64,000 bases of DNA from Chitinophagaceae bacterium (GTDB lineage: Bacteria; Bacteroidota; Bacteroidia; Chitinophagales; Chitinophagaceae), in contig JAHBTK010000001.1 in NCBI GenBank assembly GCA_019638625.1, positions 549,434-613,433 on the forward strand, read 5' to 3'. Each line of letters begins with the position of its first letter. Positions within the stretch are counted from its first letter, which is position 1. This document shows positions 17,807-26,130 of the stretch, piece after piece. The notes below the pieces were generated by a model. The model had not been told where the DNA came from. It worked only from the letters and a program-made list of their open reading frames with translations, and made no database searches. The position numbers were made by a program, and so were the translations under genes.

Positions 17807-19057
17807 ATGGAGCAGACAAAAAAATCGACGTTCAAACTGCTTTTCTATTTGAAAAAGAACGAACTGAAAAAGAACGGTAATGCCCCGATTATGGCACGTA
17901 TTACCATTGACGGAACCCCTAAAACTTTCGGAACAAAGTTAGAAATTGACCCCAATAATTGGGATTTAAAACACGGACGAGTACAGGGAAAAAGTGCGCA
18001 GGCATTAAGCATCAATAAAAAACTGGACAACATTCGTGGGCGCATCGACAAGATTTATGAAGATATGCTGAAGCACGAGGGCTTTGCAACCGCCCAAAAG
18101 GTAAAGCTATCATTTTTTGGTGTTGGTGTAATGGATGATGCTATCCTGAAAGTCTTTAACGACCAAAATGAGGATTTTAAGAAGTTGGTCGAAAAGGAAG
18201 AACGCTCACAAAGCACCTACAACAAGTATATCACAGTTTACAATCATTTGACCACGTTTATAAAGGAACGCTATCATCGTGATGATATGGCTTTTCGGGA
18301 ATTGACTTCCGACTTTATCCGTGAGTTTGATTTTTACCTACGGTATGATTTACAATCTTCCCACAATACGGTTTGGGTGTACACGATGCCTGTATTAGCC
18401 CTTGTGGAACTGGCTATTAAAAAAGGCTTGATACGTGATAATCCGTTTCAGGATTATGAAATCAGTATGGAAGAAACCGACCGGGGTTATATCCTTAAAG
18501 AAGATGTAGAAAAGCTGATGTTGTGCGTACCACCGCACCCACGGTATGAATTGGTAAAAGACCTGTTTATTTTCAGTTGCTTTACCGGACTTGCTTATGC
18601 GGATATTAAGAAACTGACAAGGAACAATATTCAATCATTCTTTGACGGTCATCAATGGATTATCAGCAGAAGAAAGAAATCAGATATTGCTTCCAATGTT
18701 CGGTTAATGGAAATCCCTAAACGTATCATTAAGAAGTATCAGGGTACGACAAGGAATGAATTTATCTTTCCTGTTCCGACCAATGCAACCTGCAATACAC
18801 ACATAGGTAAACTGGTTGAAAAGGCAGAAATCATTACGGAGCAAAAAGTAACCTTTCACACAGCAAGGCATACTTTCGGAACAATGTTTTTGACCGAGGG
18901 CGTACCGCTTGAAAGCCTTAGCAAAATGATGGGGCATAAAAACATTTCCACTACACAGATTTACGCTAAAATCACAAGCCAAAAAATCAGTAAGGATATG
19001 GATTTGGTTACACCAAAATTTAAGGCTATGGAAGAAGCATTTATGATGGCAATCTAA
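17807..19057 (+). CDS. int: Tyrosine recombinase / ICE integrase (IntDOT-like)
   Basis: 416 residues: an N-terminal arm-binding domain (to about 115), a SAM-like core-binding domain (about 120-215) and the C-terminal catalytic domain. Visible catalytic residues are a beta-hairpin lysine in SRRKKSD, His351 and Arg354 (HTARHTFG), His377 (MMGHKN) and the nucleophile Tyr386 (QIYAKI). The first arginine, normally in TGLR, is Ala263 (TGLAYAD); IntDOT is known to carry Ser at this place. The enzyme would integrate and excise the ICE. A strong terminator follows, so it is transcribed alone. Its -7-like box AACATTTG ends only 4 nt before the ATG. Confidence 0.92.
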   Translation: MEQTKKSTFKLLFYLKKNELKKNGNAPIMARITIDGTPKTFGTKLEIDPNNWDLKHGRVQGKSAQALSINKKLDNIRGRIDKIYEDMLKHEGFATAQKVKLSFFGVGVMDDAILKVFNDQNEDFKKLVEKEERSQSTYNKYITVYNHLTTFIKERYHRDDMAFRELTSDFIREFDFYLRYDLQSSHNTVWVYTMPVLALVELAIKKGLIRDNPFQDYEISMEETDRGYILKEDVEKLMLCVPPHPRYELVKDLFIFSCFTGLAYADIKKLTRNNIQSFFDGHQWIISRRKKSDIASNVRLMEIPKRIIKKYQGTTRNEFIFPVPTNATCNTHIGKLVEKAEIITEQKVTFHTARHTFGTMFLTEGVPLESLSKMMGHKNISTTQIYAKITSQKISKDMDLVTPKFKAMEEAFMMAI

Positions 19058-19081
19058 TCAGCTTTTATTTAATTACAACGG

Positions 19082-19107
19082 GCAGAACTTAACGGTTCTG
19101 CTTTTTT
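19082..19107 (+). terminator. Rho-independent terminator after int
   Basis: GCAGAAC and GTTCTGC form a perfect 7-bp stem around TTAACG, followed by TTTTTT. It lies 25 bp after the integrase stop. Confidence 0.85.
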
Positions 19108-19599
19108 ATGCCTGTACATTTTGTGTAGGTAAAGCACATTTACTTTCCTCTACCCAGTCCAACACTGTAAAAGAGCTTATTACCTACTTGCTAAATAGAA
19201 AATTGAAAAACGAAGCCCTATCTACTACTCCCTGCTATTCCGTTTTTCAAATCTCTATTACAGGCTATAATAGCCTGGTCATTAATGCCATAAAAATTTA
19301 GAACAGAAAATTTCCACAATCAACCGGTAAAAAGGCAGCTAAGTTATAGCGGGCAGCCATCGCACACACCCACCAATAAAAAAAACGAATGAACGGTTTC
19401 CCCCTAAAGGAACCCCCATTAAATCATTTTTTTTCTTGGTCATCGCTGTTGCCCGCTTGGATTATCTGCTTTCTTTTTTCCGGTTTTTCTTTTGGAAAAA
19501 TTTATGCGAAGCGAAGCGGAGCAAACCACAACGGGAAGCGGGAAACGAGAAAAGCGAGTGAGTAAATAACATTTTTTCAAACATCAAAATTTTAGCATT
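19108..19599. other. Non-coding stretch between int and DUF932 gene
   Basis: About 490 bp without a credible gene. It contains a perfect 7-bp-arm inverted repeat, CAGGCTA-TAA-TAGCCTG, at 19261-19277, homopolymer runs of A and T, and a GCGAAGCGAAGCGGAGC repeat stretch at about 19506-19522. No clear promoter for the next gene is visible. Confidence 0.5.
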
Positions 19600-20673
19600 A
19601 TGGCACACAACATCAATTTCAAAGAGCAAACAGGACGTCATTCATTTTTCAGCGTTCAACAAAAAGCGTGGCACGGTTTGGGGCAAATCGTGGAGCAGTA
19701 CCCGACAAGCGAGGAAGCAATCGTACACGCAGGTTTAGATTACGAGGTTATCAAATCCCCACTGTTCACACAGGGCAGAACAATGAGCATAGGCGACAGC
19801 GGAGAGCTAATTAAAGCCAGCGATATCTTAGTACCTAACAGTTTCGCTACACTCCGCACCGACACCAATACACCACTGGGCGTAGTAGGCAAAGACTACC
19901 ATATCGTACAAAACCGTGAGGCGTTCAATTTCTTTGATGCTATTGTAGGCGGAGGCGAGGGAATATTGTACGAAACCGCAGGAGCATTGGGCAACGGGGA
20001 ACGCATTTTTATCACTGCCAAGCTGCCCGACTATATCCGTGTAGGTAACGGCGACGATGTTACAGAAAAGTACATCTTCTTAACCACAAGCCACGATGGT
20101 AGCGGAAGTATCACAGCCGCATTTACCCCTATCCGTATCGTATGCCAAAACACCCTTAACGCTTCATTGCGGAGTATGACCAACGTAGTGCGTATCAAAC
20201 ACACGTCAGGAGCAAAGCAACGCCTTGAAAACGCTCACAAGGTTATGGGGCTTGCCAACACCCTAAGCACACAGTTAGAGAACATTTTCAACGACTGGGC
20301 TAAAGTAAGGGTAACAGACCGAGAAGTAAGAAAGTTAATCCAGTTGGCACTTTGCCCGAACAAAGAAACGCTTAACCTGCTCAAAAAAGGTGCGGAAGAT
20401 GAAGTTTCTACCGTGTTCAAAAACACCGTAGATGATGCCTTTGAGTACGCTATGATAAGCGATACCCAACAAATGGCGACTACCAAAGGTACATTATTCG
20501 GGGCTTACAATGCCGTTACAGGCTACTTTCAGAATGTACGCAATTACAGGAATAGCGAAGCCAAACTACAATCTATTGTAATGGGCGGTACAGCACAGCT
20601 AAAGACCCAAAAAGCCTTTGAACTGTGTACCGACTTTGCCTATTCAGGAGCAGAGATTTTCAACTTCAATTAA
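19600..20673 (+). CDS. DUF932 (phage/plasmid-like TIGR03299) protein
   Basis: 357 residues. It has the family opening (MAHNINFKEQTGRHSFFSVQQKAWHGLG) and core features such as LGVVGKDYHIVQNREAFNFFDAI and the SHDGSGSITAAFTPIRIVCQNTL segment. DUF932 proteins are common on plasmids, phages and ICEs of Bacteroidota; a role in DNA uptake or recombination has been suggested, but the function is not established. It is the first of a small group of accessory genes with the two below. Confidence 0.85.
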   Translation: MAHNINFKEQTGRHSFFSVQQKAWHGLGQIVEQYPTSEEAIVHAGLDYEVIKSPLFTQGRTMSIGDSGELIKASDILVPNSFATLRTDTNTPLGVVGKDYHIVQNREAFNFFDAIVGGGEGILYETAGALGNGERIFITAKLPDYIRVGNGDDVTEKYIFLTTSHDGSGSITAAFTPIRIVCQNTLNASLRSMTNVVRIKHTSGAKQRLENAHKVMGLANTLSTQLENIFNDWAKVRVTDREVRKLIQLALCPNKETLNLLKKGAEDEVSTVFKNTVDDAFEYAMISDTQQMATTKGTLFGAYNAVTGYFQNVRNYRNSEAKLQSIVMGGTAQLKTQKAFELCTDFAYSGAEIFNFN

Positions 20674-20724
20674 TCATCAAAGGCGACTGCCTGCAAAGGT
20701 GGTCGCCTACTAAAAACAAAAGAT

Positions 20725-21131
20725 ATGAAAGCATTAGATAAAATGGATAACCTCGATAAAGCAGGCTTGTTGTGCAAACTGTTTCCCGCAGAACTGGAGA
20801 ACCTGCAAAACGCTATAAAACAGCAATGCGACTACTTCCTGCAAAATGAAACCGCCTTTCCTGAGGGTTGGTATCAAAAGGGGCTTTTCACGGCTGAATT
20901 TTGGTACAGGCTTGGGCAGAATGCACAAAAAGCATAAACAAAAATGAACCACTTTGGAAACGCCCGAACTGGTTTACAGACCATTTTTTTGACGGACACA
21001 ATTCAATTTTTGCTATCCACTGCCTGATTGAATATACAGAGGATGCACAATGCGACCCGCAATTAAAACAGGCGATACACCTGCTTTTCGGGAGCGACAA
21101 ATTTTTACAGATAACCTTAAACGATAAATGA
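20725..21131 (+). pseudogene. Frame-split small ICE protein (about 135 aa if joined)
   Basis: Two overlapping frames read as one protein. The first (20725-20937, 70 residues, MKALDKMDNLDKAGLLCKLF...) stops at 20937. The second continues one base back and runs to 21131 (...NEPLWKRPNWFTDHFFDGHN...), but has no ATG of its own near its start; only an internal TTG at 20901 is available. Joining by a -1 shift at the CAAAAAGC run near 20925-20932 gives a continuous sequence. Either a frameshift mutation, a base-calling error in the A-run, or recoding would explain it. Function unknown. The stop overlaps the next start as ATGA. Confidence 0.55.
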
Positions 21132-21595
21132 TTATGGCTAATTGGTGCAACAATTGGGTTGTTTTTGAGGGAACAGCCGAAGCAATCGAACAGATAACAC
21201 AGCTATTCAAATCAATGGCTGAACAGGAACAGAAAGATAACTGTGGGCAATTACCCCATTTCGTACAGGACACGCACGGAGATTATTTCTACAATATCAG
21301 TCAGGACAATGAAAGTGCGGGCGTATTCCAGTATGAAACAAAATGGTCGCCAAATACGGAAGCAGTTAAACAAATAGCCGAGCATTTCAAAGTGAATTTC
21401 ACACAGGACTATGAGGAATTAGGATGCTTAGTATATGGTCAGGCAATATTTGAAGACGGCATACTAACGGACACCTGCTTAGATAGCCAGGACTTTGACT
21501 GCTATGAATTAGACGAGGAAACGGACACCTACCATTTTGAGGGCAAGGAGTACGACAGCGAATGGGAAATACTCGACACCTTGTTAGAGCGGTAA
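21128..21595 (+). CDS. DUF1281/YubB-like ferredoxin-fold protein
   Basis: 155 residues starting MIMANWCNNWVVFEG; the MANWCxNxVxFEG opening is characteristic of the DUF1281 (Api92/YubB) family, small proteins found on plasmids and ICEs. The rest is acidic and rich in Asp/Glu/Tyr (GKEYDSEWEILDTL). The ATG at 21128 overlaps the upstream stop (ATGA), suggesting coupling; ATG 21134 is an alternative. Its function is unknown; an anti-restriction or DNA-mimic role would fit the acidity but is speculative. Confidence 0.75.
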   Translation: MIMANWCNNWVVFEGTAEAIEQITQLFKSMAEQEQKDNCGQLPHFVQDTHGDYFYNISQDNESAGVFQYETKWSPNTEAVKQIAEHFKVNFTQDYEELGCLVYGQAIFEDGILTDTCLDSQDFDCYELDEETDTYHFEGKEYDSEWEILDTLLER

Positions 21596-21635
21596 AATCG
21601 AAAATCAGTTTAATAGCAGTAAAGTTTAGAACACC

Positions 21636-21698
21636 GCCTGACCCAAAAAGTCAGGAGGCAAAAAGACAAATCCTCCCGATGGTCGGGCAGGCTTTTTG
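21636..21698 (+). terminator. Nested hairpins / probable terminator
   Basis: CCTGAC and GTCAGG form one hairpin (21637-21655). A second, nested one follows: outer arms CAAAAAG and CTTTTTG (21659-21698) enclose CCCGA-TGG-TCGGG. The right arm supplies a T-run. This would end the DUF932 group and insulate the defence cluster downstream. Confidence 0.55.
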
Positions 21699-21892
21699 CT
21701 TTAAATTGGTGCAATCCCCTTTAGCAAAATGTACCTTACACAAATCCTTTCTTTCCCATTTTACCAAAAAGGTTGCAGCGTTATTGCGTGTGATATTCAT
21801 TATTCCACTGATTAGTTTTTGATAATAGCTTCTTTGATAGTAATTGATTTTTGATTTCACAAATGCGAGTTCAAGCGTCCTTTTAAATTTAC

Positions 21893-21900
21893 TAAATTTG
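21893..21900 (+). promoter_or_regulatory. -7 box of the RES/GIY-YIG/AbiH cluster
   Basis: TAAATTTG matches TAnnTTTG and is 29 nt before the ATG of the RES gene. A small hairpin, GCGA-AAAA-TCGC, at 21908-21919 would lie in the 5' leader. Confidence 0.5.
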
Positions 21901-21929
21901 TTATATAGCGAAAAATCGCGAATTTATAT

Positions 21930-23081
21930 ATGGGAGGAGTTAAACAGAGATGGCTTGAATTAGAAAGTAGACATTTAAGCAGTATTCCAGATAAGAATAT
22001 TTGTATAAAGCACATTGACGATAAAAGCATCAAGAATTTCATTAAACATAATTACAACGATGGTTATTGCGATTATTGTGCTAAGGAGCTAAAGGTAGTT
22101 CCTCTTGAAGATTTGATGGAATTTATTATGGATGGCATTTCTAACTTTTATGAAGATGCCGCCAATTTTATGAGTTACAATTCAAGAGAGGGAGGTTATC
22201 TTGGAGAAATCTATACACCGGATGAGCTTATCCAGGAATTTATAGAGTTAAATGCAGAACCGTTCGAGGTTATAGAGGATATCGTTGGCTCAATTGACGA
22301 TATTGCTTGGGCTCAACCTGACCTGTATTACGACAATATTAAAGATGATTTAGAATTTCAGTGGAATTACTTTAAAGAAATCATTAAACATAAGTCCCGC
22401 TACCTCTTTTCATCAGCAGACAGCAGCCAGCCTAAAGCCTTGCACATACTACAAGAGGTTGGCAAACTTATATCAAAATTAAAGATAATAAGGATTGTCC
22501 CGGCAGGGACAAAACTTTATCGTTGTAGACAACACGACTTCAAAACAAAAATTACTGATTTTAACGAAATAACTGCTCCCCCTAACAAAAAGGCAATTTA
22601 TCCAAATCGGTTTAGCCCTTCAGGAATATCAATGTTCTATTCTGCTTTCGATGATGATACAGCAATTTTAGAAACAATAAGCAGGACGGATAAATACAAA
22701 AGGTATGTAACGATTGCGGAATTTGAAACTTTAGAAAATCAGGTTGTTGTTGATTTTAGTAAACTCCCTAAAATTCCAAGTATTTTCGGAATTAAGGACA
22801 AGAAACGATATTACCTTACTTTATTTCTATACTCATTTGTAACGGATATAACTCAACAAATTATTAAGGATGGTAAAGAACATACCGAATATGTGCCAAC
22901 TCAAGTTGTGACTGAATTTTTAAGATATCCATTCAATAAAAACAGAAAGAATAAAATATCGGGAATTATTTATCCCTCATCGCAAAACAGAAATCATCAA
23001 TCGGCGGTGTTTTTTTGGGATGACGAACTAAGTAAAGAAAAAGTAAAATTAAACACCTTAAAAAGAAAGAAAATCATTTAA
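21930..23081 (+). CDS. RES-domain protein with HEPN/RES N-terminal domain
   Basis: 383 residues. The N-terminal half carries a Cys pair (GYCDYC, Cys47 and Cys50) and VVPLEDLMEFI, as in the HEPN/RES N-terminal domain. The C-terminal half is a RES domain with its name residues visible: Arg198/200 (LYRCRQHD), Glu248 (AILET) and Ser350/351 (IIYPSSQ), plus NRFSPSGISMFY. RES toxins of the RES-Xre type degrade NAD+. No Xre antitoxin gene is adjacent, so it may act as a triggered effector with the GIY-YIG protein, whose start overlaps its stop (TAATG). AT-rich compared with the tra genes. Confidence 0.82.
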   Translation: MGGVKQRWLELESRHLSSIPDKNICIKHIDDKSIKNFIKHNYNDGYCDYCAKELKVVPLEDLMEFIMDGISNFYEDAANFMSYNSREGGYLGEIYTPDELIQEFIELNAEPFEVIEDIVGSIDDIAWAQPDLYYDNIKDDLEFQWNYFKEIIKHKSRYLFSSADSSQPKALHILQEVGKLISKLKIIRIVPAGTKLYRCRQHDFKTKITDFNEITAPPNKKAIYPNRFSPSGISMFYSAFDDDTAILETISRTDKYKRYVTIAEFETLENQVVVDFSKLPKIPSIFGIKDKKRYYLTLFLYSFVTDITQQIIKDGKEHTEYVPTQVVTEFLRYPFNKNRKNKISGIIYPSSQNRNHQSAVFFWDDELSKEKVKLNTLKRKKII

Positions 23082-23656
23082 TGAAAATTGACAGTGAACA
23101 TATTGTAAAGCAATCTGAGGAGTTTGCACTGAATATAGCTAAGCAAATTTCAAAAATAACAATTAGACCGTTCTGTGAAATTTCCTTTCATTCATCGGAA
23201 TATAGAGATAGGGAAACGCTTTCAAATTTTCTGCATAAAATCCCTAAAAGTGACAACCCACTCATTTACATCATTCAGATAAAATCCCCGAAAATTTTAA
23301 GCACACTGATTGAATATTTTGAAGATTATCAATCAGCTAATAAATTAAAAGTGAAGAACAAAGACCGAGTTAATCTTTCCCGGTACAACAAAACTTCGAC
23401 AGATATATTATATGTTGGAAGCTCAACGACTGATTTCAAGACAAGAATTAAGAACCATCTTGGCACAGAAGGAACTCGGGTTTATAGTTTGCATTTATGC
23501 AAGTGGGACAATTGTTTAGAATATGATTTGAATATTTTTGCATACGAAGTCATTTCAGAAAGCAATGAAATTATTGAGCGTTTCATTGTCGAAATTCTTG
23601 AACAGCAGTTTTGGGATAAGCTCAACCCAATATTTGGAAAACGAAGTGGTTTATAA
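23081..23656 (+). CDS. GIY-YIG-like nuclease domain protein
   Basis: 191 residues. A divergent GIY-YIG pattern is visible: LIYII (Tyr63) as the first strand, ILYVGSS (Tyr111) as the second, Arg122 in FKTRIKNHLG, Glu173 in ILEQQFWDKLNP and Asn182. About 40 residues separate the two tyrosine strands, more than in the minimal domain. Such domains nick DNA. Its ATG overlaps the RES stop by one base, so the two are translated together. It may be a nuclease or a DNA sensor for the RES protein. Not a known named system to me. Confidence 0.65.
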   Translation: MKIDSEHIVKQSEEFALNIAKQISKITIRPFCEISFHSSEYRDRETLSNFLHKIPKSDNPLIYIIQIKSPKILSTLIEYFEDYQSANKLKVKNKDRVNLSRYNKTSTDILYVGSSTTDFKTRIKNHLGTEGTRVYSLHLCKWDNCLEYDLNIFAYEVISESNEIIERFIVEILEQQFWDKLNPIFGKRSGL

Positions 23657-23686
23657 TCCCAAAAAATAAATTAAACAACTGAAGTA

Positions 23687-24667
23687 ATGAAAACATTATA
23701 CATTATTGGTAATGGATTTGACATCCATCATAAATTAGACACAAGGTATCAAAGTTTTGCAAACTACTTGGCTGAAAATAATAGTGAGGTTTATGAACTC
23801 TTATTAAATTATTATGGACTTCCTGATATTACAAATCCTCAATTGACAGATGAAGAGTATGCGTTATGGTCAAGATTTGAGCAAGCCTTAGCTGACTTGG
23901 ATTATTTATCGGTATTAGACGATAATTCCGACTTAATTGCTCGCCCTGGTGCTGAAGATTTTCGAGATAGAGATTGGCATAGTTATCAGATAGAGATGGA
24001 AGAAATCATTAAGGATTTAACGACCACTCTAATTAGCGACTTTAATAAGTTTATTCTTGAAGTCAAATACGAAAGCATTTCTGATGATGTGCTAATTGAC
24101 TTAGAAGATGATAGCCATTTTTTAAATTTTAATTATACTAAGACACTACAGGAAAGCTATGGCATTCCCGAAGAACGAATAACCTATATTCATAACAGAG
24201 CAGATATAGATAATTGTACTCTTATTTTAGGACACGGAACTGACCCTGCAAATTTTGATGAGAAAGAAGAAGAACCACCACAAGGATTAAGCGAGGAAGA
24301 ATTATACGAATGGCGTGAGCATAAGGCTGATGAATATGACTTTTCTTATGAAAGTGCCAAACAAGAAATACTATCTTATTATACAAAGGCTTTTAAAAAT
24401 ACAGCTTCAATCATAGAAAACAATATCGGTTTTTTTAACAATCTTACAGAAGTTGAAAAAGTCATTGTATTAGGGCATTCAATCTCAGAAGTAGATTTAA
24501 AATATTTTGAGGTATTAAAAGCCAAACTAAATAAAAATGTAATTTGGAGTGTTTCGTATTACAGTGAGCTTGAAAAGCAAGCACATAAAGAAACACTTTC
24601 GCAACTTGGAATAAATAACAACAATATTGTCCAAATAAAAATTACAGATTTAAAAAAGCAATCTTAG
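23687..24667 (+). CDS. AbiH family abortive-infection protein
   Basis: 326 residues beginning LYIIGNGFDIHHKLDTRYQSF, the AbiH N-terminal signature (IIGNGFDxxH), with FLNFNYTKTLQ and the C-terminal VIVLGHSISEVDLKYF segment also typical. AbiH was found as a lactococcal phage-exclusion protein; the biochemical activity is not settled. It starts 30 bp after the GIY-YIG stop, in the same direction and probably the same transcript. It overlaps the convergent receiver-like gene by 4 bp. Confidence 0.85.
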   Translation: MKTLYIIGNGFDIHHKLDTRYQSFANYLAENNSEVYELLLNYYGLPDITNPQLTDEEYALWSRFEQALADLDYLSVLDDNSDLIARPGAEDFRDRDWHSYQIEMEEIIKDLTTTLISDFNKFILEVKYESISDDVLIDLEDDSHFLNFNYTKTLQESYGIPEERITYIHNRADIDNCTLILGHGTDPANFDEKEEEPPQGLSEEELYEWREHKADEYDFSYESAKQEILSYYTKAFKNTASIIENNIGFFNNLTEVEKVIVLGHSISEVDLKYFEVLKAKLNKNVIWSVSYYSELEKQAHKETLSQLGINNNNIVQIKITDLKKQS

Positions 24668-25113
24668 TTATTAGTAAAATATTCCTGTGCAATTTTAGCT
24701 ACTCCCATACTAAAATATCTTCCGTCATTGACAACAACTTCAACGGCTTTTCTAAAATCGTCTGCATCGCTACCAATAAACAGATAACCAGAAAAACCAA
24801 TTTCTAAAAGAGGTTTTACGGCTTTTTCTGCATCAATATCACTATGAGCAATCAGTTTAATAGTTGGATATTGTATCCTTAATTTTTGAAGTTGTGCCAG
24901 CACATTCTTGCCGTAAAAATCAAGGTCAATCATACAAACTTTCGGAAGCTCTTTTAATACTGACAATTGAGATAGTCCTACATCAATATTTTCTGAACGA
25001 AACAATACTTTAGTACCTGAAGCAACAAGTTCATTGCAAATAACATCTAAAATCAGGCTTTTATTATTGATAAAGGCGAGGGTAATTCTTTTTTGTGCTG
25101 TACCAGTTTCCAT
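24664..25113 (-). CDS. Response-regulator receiver-like protein, degenerate
   Basis: 149 residues from ATG 25113. It follows the receiver fold (TLAFINNKSLILDVICNEL, phospho-acceptor-like Asp in CMIDLDFYGKN, then LIAHSD), but the conserved lysine before the last helix is not seen (GYLFIGSDADD). There is no output domain. CTnDOT-like elements carry two-component regulators (RteA/RteB), but this is not one of them by length. It may be a regulatory adaptor for the xis-like genes that follow in the same direction, 271 bp away. Confidence 0.65.
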   Translation of the reverse strand: METGTAQKRITLAFINNKSLILDVICNELVASGTKVLFRSENIDVGLSQLSVLKELPKVCMIDLDFYGKNVLAQLQKLRIQYPTIKLIAHSDIDAEKAVKPLLEIGFSGYLFIGSDADDFRKAVEVVVNDGRYFSMGVAKIAQEYFTNN

Positions 25114-25383
25114 ATTACTACTTTTTGAGTTTACGTAGTTCTGCACAAAAAAGAAGCGCAGGCTACCACACTTACCGCACATTGAGGTACTGGTATACCC
25201 GACAACGAATAAGCGAGCGCCCACGCCTTTGACGTGAGCGTTCTTACTTATCTGTCCCGTTGTCTAAAAATTACCAGTTTTCAATGTGGGACGTAAAGCA
25301 AAAACACTTTAAGTATTTTCTATATTTTCAGCAGCAAAGATACTAAACTCGTTTCTTTTTGACAGCATATATAACGAAAAAGG

Positions 25384-25683
25384 CTACAATAAATCTGTTC
25401 TATTTGAAATGTAATTTTGCTCCAGTATGGTCAGAATATCGCTTTCCTTGTAAATAATCTTACCACCAATCTGTATATACGGCAGGATATTATCATCCCG
25501 GTATTGCTGCAAAGTCCTTTTGCTGATATGTAACAGTTTGCACACATCTTCGCCCGACAGATATATTTCTCCATTCATTACAGGACGGTAATTTTCCAAT
25601 ATGCTTTTAATACGGCTGTGCAGCTGTGTAATTATTTCCCTGTGGGCGATGATTTCCTCATTGTCATTTGTCAATAAATCCAT
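25384..25683 (-). CDS. Excisionase-like HTH (MerR-fold) protein
   Basis: 99 residues from ATG 25683. The helix-turn-helix reads YLSGEDVCKLLHISKRTLQQYRDDNILPYIQIGGKIIYKESDI, the MerR-like winged-helix type used by CTnDOT Xis2c/Xis2d and many excisionases. It overlaps the upstream paralogue by 20 bp, so they are co-translated. In CTnDOT such proteins promote excision and also switch on the transfer operon. A 10-bp-phased repeat array lies in the promoter region of this pair. Confidence 0.8.
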   Translation of the reverse strand: MDLLTNDNEEIIAHREIITQLHSRIKSILENYRPVMNGEIYLSGEDVCKLLHISKRTLQQYRDDNILPYIQIGGKIIYKESDILTILEQNYISNRTDLL

Positions 25684-25975
25684 TTTCAGCGGTATTGTAC
25701 GGATGTCCGACTTCGAGCAAAGCCTGTACATCTGAGCGTTTGTAATAATTCTTACGGTTCAATCGGGAATAAGGTAATAACCCTTTATCCTTATATGTCT
25801 GCAAAGTCCGTTTGGTAATGTTCATCATCAGGCACACTTCCTGGTTATCGAGCCATTGCTCTTGTGCGAAAATCGGCGTGTACTTTTTCGTGGCATTTTC
25901 GGTCAGTTCCAAAAGTGCTTTCAACTCGTTTTTCATTCCCTCCAGTACGGACTTTTGTATTGCGATAACTTCCAT
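25664..25975 (-). CDS. Excisionase-like HTH (MerR-fold) protein
   Basis: 103 residues. The C-terminal domain WLDNQEVCLMMNITKRTLQTYKDKGLLPYSRLNRKNYYKRSDV is the same fold as in the downstream gene; the two look like a duplication. The N-terminal 40 residues are helical. It is the first gene of a leftward pair. About 55-100 bp upstream of its ATG stand direct repeats at 26038, 26048, 26058 and 26068. Confidence 0.8.
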   Translation of the reverse strand: MEVIAIQKSVLEGMKNELKALLELTENATKKYTPIFAQEQWLDNQEVCLMMNITKRTLQTYKDKGLLPYSRLNRKNYYKRSDVQALLEVGHPYNTAENGFIDK

Positions 25976-26027
25976 TGTGTGCTCAATTTTGCGTGGAAGT
26001 CGAATTTATAAAGGCTTATTGCTGCGT

Positions 26028-26077
26028 TGGGGAATGTTGCAGGGTTTGGCTTTGATAGGCAGTGTTTGGCGGTTTAC
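26028..26077 (+). promoter_or_regulatory. 10-bp-phased direct-repeat array A (xis-like promoter)
   Basis: Ten-bp units in register start at 26038, 26048, 26058 and 26068; the best unit is GGCAGTGTTT at 26058-26067 and the others begin GGC or TGC. The array is on the strand opposite to the xis-like genes and lies between a terminator and their start. The same best unit recurs in arrays C and D and with one change in B. Confidence 0.6.
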
Positions 26078-26088
26078 TATTCTGTATA

Positions 26089-26125
26089 AATAAAAAATCG
26101 GATAACCTTTTCGACTATCCGATTT
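26089..26125 (-). terminator. Rho-independent terminator after TIGR02391 gene
   Basis: AAATCGGATA (26095-26104) and TATCCGATTT (26116-26125) form a perfect 10-bp stem. On the minus strand it is followed by TTTATTTATA-like T-rich sequence, six bases after the TIGR02391 stop. Confidence 0.85.
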
Positions 26126-26130
26126 GCTTA

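Noticed and set aside
21562..21822. Frame of 86 codons after the DUF1281-like gene
   Set aside because: It runs through the nested terminator hairpins and has no recognisable feature.
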